Assembly (NCBI GenBank): GCA_018136815.1
Contig: CM030941.1
Coordinates: 1,239,582-1,303,581 of the forward strand
Reading direction: 5' to 3'
Length of the DNA stretch: 64,000 nt
DNA from: Isochrysis galbana
Lineage: Eukaryota; Haptophyta; Isochrysidales; Isochrysidaceae
Positions 52,998 through 62,396 of the stretch are shown piece after piece; the first letter of the stretch is position 1, and each line of letters starts with the position of its first letter. The translations under genes and the position numbers were made by a program. The notes beneath the pieces were generated by a model, which had not been told where the DNA came from, did not search any database, and worked only from the letters and a program-made list of their open reading frames with translations.

Positions 52998-54527
52998 ATG
53001 GCTGCGACGCCGCCGCCTCGCCGGCCTCTCGACCTATCGGAGATGGATGATGGAAACGAGGAGTCATCGCCGGCGTCACGCGCCTCGCGCGCTGCCCCCG
53101 TCTGGGACGACGAGCCTGAGCCACCTCAGCTCACCCCTCCGCCTGCCTTGCCTGGGTTTCTGCGGGAGCTACATTCGGAGGATGGGCTCAGCGAGGCTGG
53201 TATGACAGTGCGCGCGAAGCGGCAGCTGCGGGAGGAGCTTGAGGCAATGAGACTTGAAAACAGCGAAATGGCACAGCGGCTCCACCAGGCCGAGGCTGCC
53301 GAGCGGGCCGCACAGGCAGAGGCGCAGCAGATGAGAGAGTTAGCACAGACGCTCAAGACAGCTGTGGCAGGCCTGCAGTCAGATCTTCAGCAGAAGTTCG
53401 AGGAGCGCTCCAAGGCACTTGAAACCTCGATCGCCATGCTACAAGATGACCTGTCATCTCGCACCAGAGAGGCAAGTATCCCCGCCCGCACGCTCAAACG
53501 ACTTCCATGCCTTGACTCTCTCCGAAGTGTCCGTGATATCCGCCATGTGTCCTCCACAAACCCCGCTTCACAGGTGTCACAGCTCAAGCATGAGCTCTCT
53601 ACTGCGCAGCAAGAACTTTCTGTCATACGGCGCGGGCGCTCTAGTGATACACACTTATCTGGTGCTCTCCAGGATGAGCTGGCGCGGGTGAGGCAAGAGC
53701 TGTCCTCCACTTTGGATGAGCTCAGAACCACAAAGAGCTCCCTCACTTCCGCATGGCAACAGCTCGCAGATGTGACGGCAAAGGCTGAAAGGGCTCAGGT
53801 ACAGCGTGATGATGCACTCCAGGCAAAGAAAGATGCAGAATCCGAAGAGGCGGAGGCCCGATTTCAAGCTGCGGAGGCACGTTCAGCTCAGTCGGCAGCT
53901 GAGGCCGCACATGCAAGCGCGGAATTAAAGCTAGCCACTGCGCGGGAAGAAATCGCAGAGTGTCAGGCGCAACTTGCCGAGCGTGAGGCTGCTCTGGCAG
54001 CTGCTGAAGGTGCGCTCGCTGAATTCTCATCTGCTTCTTTGGCAGCAAACATAGACAAATTTGGTTTGGCAGCATCAGGCAAGTCTATGGTGTCGAGTTA
54101 TAGTGGTAGCCAGCCAATGACGTCCCCGACAAGTGATACACTAGGACACGAGCGCAGACAAAGTGCTCCTGAGCTCGGAAAAGCCCGGAACTACTCGCTT
54201 TCATCCACAGATGGCTCCGTCACACATTCTGAGACGCGGAAGTCGCGCCCGTCGGAGAGTAGCGAGGATTCAAAGCCAATCGTGGAGATGATCGCCGACA
54301 TGGCCATCGAGAGTGCCAAAGTTGATTCAGTGTTGACAAACCCCACCATGGGGATGTCGGCGCTTTTGGATTTTGTAAATGAGTGGCGTGGCGCCATAGG
54401 CGAGATCTCGCAGTCGCTGCTTTCAACAACGGAACCGGCACCACCATCGCCGTCGCCATCACCTGCGACCACGATTCCTAGTGTGGCGAAGGCGACTTTG
54501 GCAACTCCGGAATTTGACTATGATTGA
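52998..54527 (+). CDS. Coiled-coil protein, function unknown
   Basis: The chosen ATG at 52998 (GCGATGGCTGCG) gives the frame MAATPPPRRPLDLSEMDDG; the frame is open to 52875 but that part is Pro-rich leader. An acidic, Pro-rich head is followed by coiled coil from about residue 70 (KRQLREELEAMRLENSEMAQ) to about 365, then a Ser-rich tail ending EFDYD. Bases 53472-53573 encode 34 residues unlike a coiled coil; they begin AGAG|GCAAGT and end TTCACAG, so they are best read as a 102-bp GC-AG intron. Its removal joins SSRTRE to VSQLKHELS and keeps the heptads. I recognise no family. A LDFVNEWRGAIGE segment near the C-terminus looks ordered. Confidence 0.75.
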   Translation: MAATPPPRRPLDLSEMDDGNEESSPASRASRAAPVWDDEPEPPQLTPPPALPGFLRELHSEDGLSEAGMTVRAKRQLREELEAMRLENSEMAQRLHQAEAAERAAQAEAQQMRELAQTLKTAVAGLQSDLQQKFEERSKALETSIAMLQDDLSSRTREASIPARTLKRLPCLDSLRSVRDIRHVSSTNPASQVSQLKHELSTAQQELSVIRRGRSSDTHLSGALQDELARVRQELSSTLDELRTTKSSLTSAWQQLADVTAKAERAQVQRDDALQAKKDAESEEAEARFQAAEARSAQSAAEAAHASAELKLATAREEIAECQAQLAEREAALAAAEGALAEFSSASLAANIDKFGLAASGKSMVSSYSGSQPMTSPTSDTLGHERRQSAPELGKARNYSLSSTDGSVTHSETRKSRPSESSEDSKPIVEMIADMAIESAKVDSVLTNPTMGMSALLDFVNEWRGAIGEISQSLLSTTEPAPPSPSPSPATTIPSVAKATLATPEFDYD

Positions 54528-55650
54528 ACGAGCTGTACTAGTTTGCGTGTTTTTTTCCATGAGGGCAAAGGAAATCTGCAACGTTACGAGTTTAAGAAGG
54601 GTACACACGTGGAGCGCGACGTAAATACTTAAATAATAAATAATGACGTGTCTTAACCAACCCCACTAGCTCAATTGATGACAATATTTCAGCCCGCCAG
54701 CCCCGGATTCCCGCGCCATGCGCTTGGCGCTTAGGTCTTAGATCGCGTTCCGTCGAAAGAGGACCTTGAATTTTTATTTTTATATCCAGTTGCCAGTTTA
54801 AACTTAAATTGGAATACTTTTAGAGGCTTGAGCTTCATGGGCACATGCCCCATTTCCATTTCCATTTCTGCTGGTGGAATGGTGGAAATAAACTTTGAAC
54901 CTTCGACATCCATCCATTTCTTCAGAAGTCGCATTCATGCTTTACGGCTCTCTTTAATGTTCGGTGATTATCTTCCATGTTCTGTGACTGTGACTATCTT
55001 TGGTGTTCGCACTGTTACGGTGGGCAGCTCTCCCTCTTTGATTGATTGAGATCTGATCGTGATAGTCCGTCGCTCTTTGTTGCTGCGTCTTGGGCTTGGG
55101 GGTCACGCCAGTCGGGCAGTCGGGCAGGCCGCGCGCCGCGCGCAGAAAGCTGAAACCTCGAAACCTCGTTCAAATCACCCATCCACCGAGCCCATTGACC
55201 ATTGAACGTTGAGCCATCGCCGAGGGACGCCCGACGCCCGGAGAGCCCAACTTCTAGCCCGGTCACTCACTAGGGGGGTGCGGAGGGCACCATCTGAAAT
55301 GGGCAAACGAAGGCCTAAATAAGCTTCCTATATGTTCCGGTATGGGAGATCCGCAAAAAAAACCGGGGATCTTCCGGCAAAATTTTCGAAAAATACCCGA
55401 TTTTAGGCCTCTGACGGCCGTGCGGAAAAATATGTCAGGCCCCCCTGCGGTATTATTTTACCGATGGCCTTCATGCGCGCTTCTCGCAGCGAAACACGAA
55501 ACCATGGGCAAGGCCAGCTGACCCGGACCTAAGATCCTGGTTCAATATGCATAGCAATACATTTTCGCTAAGTTTCCATTGACTTGAACGTGTACGTAAT
55601 TATCGAAAAACTAAGGACGCTAACCGCTAAAATTGCCAAGGGTCGAGAAC
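54528..55650. other. Intergenic region, no gene seen
   Basis: AT-richer than average at 54600-54800. AGCCCGGTCACTCACT at 55256 is a solo inverted family-4 end. No gene. Confidence 0.5.
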
Positions 55651-55972
55651 CCAACTTCGACCCGCGACCGGGGGCGCCACGAGGCCGTTCCAGTCACCGC
55701 TCACCAAATGGATGGCGCTACCAGCACCAAAGTGCGGTATGCCGCCCTCACAGCCACGCCAATCGCCCCCGCCGCCCCCGCGCACTGCGTCGAAATCGGC
55801 CGCTTGCGGCCCCCGGTGATGACGTCGTCAAGCCCCCAAGACGCGCCCTGAGTGACCAACTTCGACCCGCGACCGGGGGCGCCACGAGGCCGTTCCAGTC
55901 ACCGCTCACCAAATGGATGGCGCTACCAGCACCAAAGTGCGGTATGCCGCCCTCACAGCCACGCCAATCGCG
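55651..55972 (+). repeat. Direct repeat, two units 205 bp apart
   Basis: CCAACTTCGACCCGCGACCG starts at 55651 and at 55856; the following ~115 bp are near-identical in both, including GGATGGCGCTACCAGCACCA. Confidence 0.95.
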
Positions 55973-56096
55973 CCCGCCGCCGCGCCAGCGGCCCAAGGTA
56001 AAAACCTAAACTCAAAACCCCGCTAGAGCTCAGCTCACCCATCTTTACAGAAGATGACGTACAAGGGACCTAGACAAGGTTAGGCTAAGGCTAAAA

Positions 56097-56155
56097 ATGA
56101 GCACCAACCTCGGCCTTGTGGCGAAAGCGCTCGGCCTTGCCGAGAGGCTCGCCTG
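56097..56155 (+). pseudogene. Conserved C-terminal peptide of an unknown retroelement ORF, copy A
   Basis: Reads MSTNLGLVAKALGLAERLA-stop. The same ending in diverged form stands at 57825-57953. The sequence upstream, resembling PLELSSPIFTEDD, is broken by stops. Confidence 0.4.
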
Positions 56156-56229
56156 AGGTCGAGGGAGGCGCATCTCCCTCCTTGCACAATCCCCCCGCGA
56201 AAGCAAAAATGTCACGAGCGAAGGGACAA

Positions 56230-56714
56230 CCCACCAACATCGAGTGCGTCCTTCCAGAATCTTGGAAGCGCCGGGTTGCCTCGAAGGCTGTGTGTAAGGG
56301 TGGCGGGGGGTATTGTGGAAAAGACCGCTCCCCGGCCCAGCCCAGTGCGGCAGAACCACGCGTCTAGTGCGTGTTTCCAAGTTGCCTTTCTCGCGTTGAG
56401 GTAGTTTAGTATCCATTTAGCCTGCAGGGCTTTTACGTGTGTCGTCCAGTTCAGAAGGCCTGTCCCCATCGTGCGTGTTGCGCTGTTTGTGTTGTTTACG
56501 GGGTAGTGTGGGTACCTAACCCATTGATATTTTCTCCCTGTATAGGGGCTTTCCCAGAGTATCTTATCCGCTGCTTTCTGGATCCTAGCATGGAACCATT
56601 TGGGGGGTGCTAAGGTTTGCATCCAGTATCGTGGCGTGCCATATATTATAAAGTTTACTATGTTAGTTCGGCCGAATATCGACATGTGTCGCGCGGTTGG
56701 CGCTAGGTGACTTC
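56230..56714 (-). pseudogene. LINE ORF2 fragment
   Basis: Minus-strand frame with MSIFGRTNIVNFIIYGTPRY, WMQTLAPPKWFHARIQKAAD, KILWESPYTGRKYQW, HVKALQAKWILNYLNARKA and WFCRTGLGRGAVFSTIPP, collinear with the LINE at 27.8-28.2 kb. It lacks both the catalytic part and the zinc tail. Its 5' side is cut by the element at 56731. Confidence 0.85.
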
Positions 56715-57684
56715 TACAAAGTAGAAAGTAAACAATAAACAAATCTATCTGAGCATTAGTACCACTACTCTCACTAGCCCGGTACTAACACGACAGCCCT
56801 CAGCGCACCTGCCCGTACACCTTGGCGCGTGCTGTTGTCACAAATACATACTCCTATGCACCCTTCCACATCTCCCCCCTCGCAGGCCCCCGGCTCCCAT
56901 TCTAACTCCCCACAAGTTAAAATGAGGGAAAACCCATTGAGGCGGTCCGGTCGACGCCGGCCGACTCTCCGGGAAAAAGCACCGGGGGGGGGGGGGAGGA
57001 ACCTCTCGTCAAAAAAGGAGAACGGCCCTTACAGCTCGCGCCGCGAGCGGTCCTCGAAGAAATAAATGACTGCGCCCCCCGATATCTGCCACAGGGACGT
57101 CTTGAGCCACTCCCTTCTTCTCGCCTCTCCTGTCGCCAGCCGCCCCCCTTCGCCCGTTTGCTAACGCAAACGGGGCTCGTTTCTCACCACACTCCATCGG
57201 GGGGGGTGCAAATCCCCCCCTCTCCCTCGTTCCATTCTCTTCCGCCCCGGTCCCTGCGGCGCGTCGCCATGCGGCGCGCCATGGCCTGCTCTCAGAGGAG
57301 GTCCTTCATGGGCGCCCAGAGGGCCAGCAGGGGCAGCTCAGGGGGCAGAGGAGGCTGGGGCTCAGCCCCTGGCCCCCCCTGCCTCTCCCTCGCTCGCCTC
57401 GCTGGCCTTGGGTGCCGCCCTGAGGCCCCTGTCTGCCTGGCGACCAGGGATGGGGGGGGAGTCAGTACGAGAGCAGGCCCATGCGGGCCTGGGAGTGCGG
57501 CTCGCGGCCCGCGCCCACTAGGGGTCTGGGCTGATTTGATGAGTGCCCTGCCCCTGCCAGAGGGCAGGGGCTGGGGTTGAATGTACGGGCCCACCCCGGG
57601 GGGTGTCCGCGATGGAAAGAGGGGGGCGCGAGGCCCCCATTGACCCCCACTTATAAAAGTAGGTTGTGTACAAAGTAGAAAGTA
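56715..57684 (-). mobile_element. Retrotransposed non-coding element (family 2), 938 bp, with 16-bp target duplication
   Basis: The body is 56731-57668, flanked by exact TACAAAGTAGAAAGTA at 56715-56730 and 57669-57684. It is a reverse-oriented sister of 42549-43497. Shared blocks include CTTATAAAAGTAGG, GGTGTCCGCGATGG, GGGGCTCAGCCCCTGGCC, CCCATTCTAACTCCCCACA and GAGCATTAGTACCACTACTC. No protein is encoded. Confidence 0.9.
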
Positions 57685-57824
57685 GAATTTGACAACTACA
57701 CTTTTCACCACGCGCTGGCAGCATCGAAAAGACTCTGAGCAGATTCACGATCCTCGCTAGAGGCCTCGTACCCCCGGATAGGTCCTCGACCGCACGCACC
57801 AACAAAGCCTCCCAAGGGAGAAAA

Positions 57825-57953
57825 CCTACACTCAAGTCCCCGCGAGAGCTTTGCGCCCCCGTTTTTACAATCAACGACAAAGGCACACTAACGCTGGGCA
57901 CGAACCTGTCCGCGGTAGCGCAAGCTCTCCGCATAGCGGATAGACTCGCCTAA
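57825..57953 (+). pseudogene. Conserved C-terminal peptide of an unknown retroelement ORF, copy B
   Basis: Reads PTLKSPRELCAPVFTINDKG, TLTLGTNLSAVAQALRIADR, LA-stop. Alignable to 56097-56155 and its upstream, which suggests a protein end under past constraint. The rest of the protein is not in the window. Confidence 0.45.
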
Positions 57954-57957
57954 CCGC

Positions 57958-60094
57958 GCACAAACCGAAACAGAAGCCGTGACCCACCCGCCTACCTGAC
58001 CTCCTCCCCCAAACCCACCGCGACTCAGCCGCCTACCTCACTGACTCTCAACAAAGAACATGGAAACCGATAGCCCGATGGCGCAGGAGGAAGTAGAGGA
58101 CAACCTATCGGGGATCGGAACACACCGTCTGCTACAGGAAACCCCAAGCACCCAGCCCCTAGGTAGTGCACGAGGGACGAGCCGCAGCAAGGCAGGTGGA
58201 GGGGAGGCGAGAGTAGCGGGCGTGGCTGCACATTGAAGGTGCGGAGTCGCGCGCGCGGCGAGAATATTAAGAAGTTTTTTTTTCGATGCCGAGTTCGAGA
58301 GACGGCGAATCCTGCAAGGGGCGGGTCGGGATGGTCGGGGCGGGGCCTGTGGTAGCCAGGGTAGCCGCGTGCGCGCGCTGTGAGGAGCTGGGTGGGCTGC
58401 GCGGGCAATGATGCCAGAGGGTCAGGGGTGGTCGGACTGTCGGCAGCCCGACACGGCGCTGCATCGGGCGGGAATCAAATGCCGAATGTAGCTTACATAT
58501 AAAGCAACAGATCCCCCCGCGGGCCCGCGGGCCGCGGGCGCGACCGCCAATTCTTTATGGGTAGAGCGTGAGCGTGCGTGACGGAGGGGGAGAGAGGGGG
58601 GGCGGATCGCACCATTTCTTGGCGAAGATTTTCGTAGCGTCAGGTAGCCCCCCCCGGAGGTTTTTTATTGGGCCTCGCGCCACGGTCAAAAAATGCAGCC
58701 CGGCCCTTACTAATGGTTAAAAAGCCTTTGTTTGACCGCCCTATGCCTTGGAGGGGGGAAATATGTCAAATATCGAGGGGAGCGGGCACTGCCCCCTCCC
58801 CCCGGTACCACTCGGGCACCTGGCTCGTCAGGCATGGCGGGATTCCGGGACTGAAAAGTTGTGTCCAATTAGCTAGTGGGGTTGGCTAGGATATAACATC
58901 AATTAATTTATTTATATTTATGCCTGTGGCACTAGCACACGTCAGGGCGTACGGGCAGGGGCAGGTGCGCTGAGGGGTGTCGTGATAGTACCGGGCTAGT
59001 GAGAGTGGTGGTACTAACGCTCAGATATTTTATTATGATTAGTGTGGGGGGGGCGGGGGGGGAGTGATGGGCGTGTCGGTGTCGGTGGTGTTTCACCAAT
59101 CAAACATGTCGCGAGCGCGGCCGGGCGAAGTGTTAGATCTTATGGCTAGTGAGAGTAGTTGATTCAACACTATCAAAAATTGCCTTATCGCAACTTGTGC
59201 GGAGTTAAATTGGGAGTGGGGAGGAGTTTCGAGGGGATACATATGCTTGCGCTGCGTGTTAGATGCAACACCGCATTCCAAGCATTCCCCAAGCGTGATG
59301 CGTGCAAGCAGGTTGCAGGTTCGCTGTGGTTTGTCGCCGTACCGGGCGCCTAGTCGCAGTGCAGTGGTACTAACGCTCAGATGTATTATTATTACAGTGA
59401 ATCCTGATATTTGATGTGTAAAACATGCTACATGTACATGCTACATGCCGGCAGCCGTCGCAGGCACGTAGCTGAGATGTTTGCAGCTCCAAAAGACGAG
59501 GCCATGTGCGGCATCAAAAGGGCACACCACACACACCACCCAAAAGCAAGCTTAGGACCGGAGCAAGGAGCCCTGCATTTCATGTAGTCGATGAACTACT
59601 GTTTGATCAAGAAGCATTAAACAGCATGATGGATCTTTCTCGGATGTGACGAAAATGGGTGTACCAAGAAGGAGGCTCGCAATACATCGTCAACAAGCCA
59701 AGGACCGGATCAAACAATCCCACACTTCACGTAATCGATAAACTCCCGTCTGATCAAGATTGAGTTATCCTCCTCGAAGGAGACGAAAATTGGTGCACGA
59801 GCCTCGTAGGGAGAATGATGCGTCGCTATCATGCTCACTTGTTGCTAGCCCTGATTGATTTTAGGCACGAAAGGACCAGGAAACTCGGACGGCAAGTCGC
59901 ACGTGCCATAGCCGAGTATCAATATCGGAAGGAAGGTAATACGCTCGAAAGGATGCATGCAAACAGTTGGATCGTTACGCGGACTACGGCCGAGCGAGCG
60001 ACACGCGCGGGTCAAGAGGGCTTGAGGCGTCCGAATCCCAAGCATGAGCCACGGTTGATGGTCGGAATTGTCGCGCATGTCTAGCCGCCGTCAA
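57958..60094. other. Long spacer with solo repeat ends, no gene seen
   Basis: GGGCGTGGCTGCACATTGAAG near 58218 and GTACCGGGCTAGTGAGAGTG at 58990 (the family-2 end), with a weaker GTGGTACTAACGCTCAGAT at 59362. No reading frame in these 2.1 kb looks like a protein. Confidence 0.5.
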
Positions 60095-61358
60095 TCACGG
60101 GTGTGCCCGATCGCGCAACTTCTCGGGGACCACGCATGCCTGGATGGGCACGTCGCGGGGCTGCTCAGACTTAGGAGGTTCGTATGTTTGGAAGATCAGG
60201 TCGAACAGAATGAGCCGTTTCGAGAAGTTGGACAAAGGCTTTTGATGGTGCATAGTGTGATGCGGTACCTATGAGCACGGATGACGATTCACAGGGTTCA
60301 CAGCATAGGACTCGAGTCCGCTCGGAATGTAGCGAAGGGCCCTGAATTGAAGAGCGGGGGCGAGGCGGACAGAAGACAATACCTGGAGCGATAATCCGAG
60401 CGCATCAGGGAGGAAGCGCATCCAATGGCCGACTGGGGTCCAGGTCATTTCCGTGTGGCCAAGTAATTCGATGAGATGCGCCCAAGATACGTAGAGAGCA
60501 ATATCAAACCTGCAAGTTGCACATCACGAGCCAGGAATGGGTGAGACCCTAGCACACACAGCGAGCTGGACTGCTGCGCATTCATGGGCTGCGAGCCATT
60601 CCCTTCGTTCACTCAAAAGTGTGGCAGAGTGCTTGATTCCAATTTGGTGCACCCTGCACTGATGGGTTAGGCCTGGCTGTGACGCACAAGGAGAAGGAAT
60701 AAAAGACGCCCAGCAGCTCAAAACCGACCAAGTATGATGAGAGGATGGAGACGGTCTCGACGACAGACAGTTCATACGTCTCATACGCGATGAGATGGCC
60801 GTGCTCTTTGCCCGTGTCTGTGTGATGCGGAGCATGCACCCACCGGTAAAGTGTACGATTTATATGGCAGCTGCGGTGGAAGGCGTAGAAACCAACGTCC
60901 AAGCCAACATCGAATATGGCAGCGCGCCAGACAGCGTGTAGCAAAGTACCGACGCCCGGCTCGCTGGCCACCGACGCCGTCAGCCATGGCCACAACCAGA
61001 GCGCGATGAGGTACCCTGCGCACTCGCTGGCCGCCACCTTGACCTGCTTGCGGACCTGCTCGAGAGTCGGTGCTTTGAGAGGCCTTCCCTCGAATAGGTC
61101 AGCCATCAGCTGCACCGACGTCGTCTCGTAGACCGAGATTGGGAGGAAGAGCGTCCAGAAGAGCAGTGAATGTGTGATGCCGCGGTAGAGCACGATCCAA
61201 CGGCTGACCACACAGGCCAAGTTCTGCGGCCAGAGCAGTGCGATGAATCGGAGGCGCCTGAGCCTCTCGGCACGTGGCGATACGAGCCCCACGTGCACGA
61301 GGTTCAGCGCGTACGCGCCAAGCCACACGAGCACAAGCGGGGAGGAGGGTGGGTCCAT
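60095..61358 (-). CDS. Fatty acid hydroxylase / sterol desaturase family enzyme
   Basis: A di-iron membrane oxygenase of the ERG3/ERG25/FA2H superfamily; the substrate cannot be told. Three exons in phase, 60613-61358, 60383-60509 and 60095-60268, give about 348 aa. Several hydrophobic segments occur (LVLVWLGAYALNLVHVGLV, SLLFWTLFLPISVY, YLIALWLWPWL). Three histidine boxes stand in order: HRSCH (161-165), HAPHH (175-179), and HHTMHH (294-299) followed by KPLSNF and LILFDLIFQTYEPP, the family's D-x-L/I-F-x-T-Y end. The third box is in the last exon. Introns are 103 and 114 bp, GT-AG. The first donor, GA|GTGAAC, creates an in-frame TGA if retained. The ATG at 61358 starts just before the first membrane segment. 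Confidence 0.87.
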
Positions 61359-62396
61359 CCGCGGCCGGTGGCAAGAGGCGTGACGCGGCGCAGCGGACGG
61401 AGAGCGGGAGGGGCGGGGGGGCGGGGGGCGGGGGGGGGGGAGGGAAGAAAGAAGAGCTCAAGCTGGAGCTTCCCTCCCCTTATCTCTCAGTCTGCGTCGA
61501 GAGAGAGAGGGGGGGGGGGGGGGGGGGCGGGGGGGGGCGGGGGGGGAGGGGGGGGGCAGGGGGCGGGGGGGGCGGGGATCCGTCAGCAGTGGGTTGACGT
61601 GACCCTCTCGACGACGGCCGCGGTCGGCTTCTGCCGCGAGCCGAGCTCGAAACGGCGAGGAGAGAAGAGCTTCTCGTGGAGAGGGTGGAGTTATGTTTAT
61701 GTTGAGCTCCCCCCAATAGGCTTCCCCAGCTACCGCCACCTTCCCGGGGGGTAAGAATAGCCGCCGGGAGCTGCTGGTGGATCTATGTACGCCGCCTCGT
61801 CGTCGGGGCCTCTCGCTCGTCGCGTCCGTGGGGACGGGCTCATCAAATTCATTAGAGCAGTAAAAAAACCTTTTGAAGTCCTCGCCCCCCACGCGGCCTC
61901 GGGACTCCCCGACTCCCCCCTCTAGTAGCCACGCCCACACCCTTTTCTTAGCCCCCCCCCCCATTCTCAACGGCGACCACCAAGCATTGCAGATTATTAT
62001 GCCAACAATCCCGAGAAGACTCGTGCCACTGGCCACCGGGCCTACATAGTGCCCCTCGACACTGCACACTGCCCACCTTCGAGACCCCGGAACCCCGGAA
62101 CAGCTCTTTCTCTTTCGAGTATCGCACTGGAACCCGGCAGAACCCGTAAACAAAAGACCAAAGACAGACTATTCGCCTACCTCGGCACGAATACCCCGGA
62201 TAGCTTGCTAAAATGCATTGTGTATGTGTTATAGCGTGGAAATGCATCATCCATAACTTATAACTTGTACAACTTACGTGTAACAAGACGCAACTACTTT
62301 TATAAGTAGGACCTACCCTTTGGCAGGGGCTGAGCAGTCATCGATACTGTCCATTAGACGTCTAATAATGGACTCCCTCTCGTCGCTGTGGCCCCG
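61359..62396. repeat. Intergenic region with long G-runs and a family-2 end
   Basis: Dense G-runs at 61408-61440 and 61511-61575. ACTTTTATAAGTAGGACC followed by GGCAGGGGCTGAG at about 62294-62335 is the left end of the family-2 element. No gene; long frames here are poly-Gly/Pro. Confidence 0.7.
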
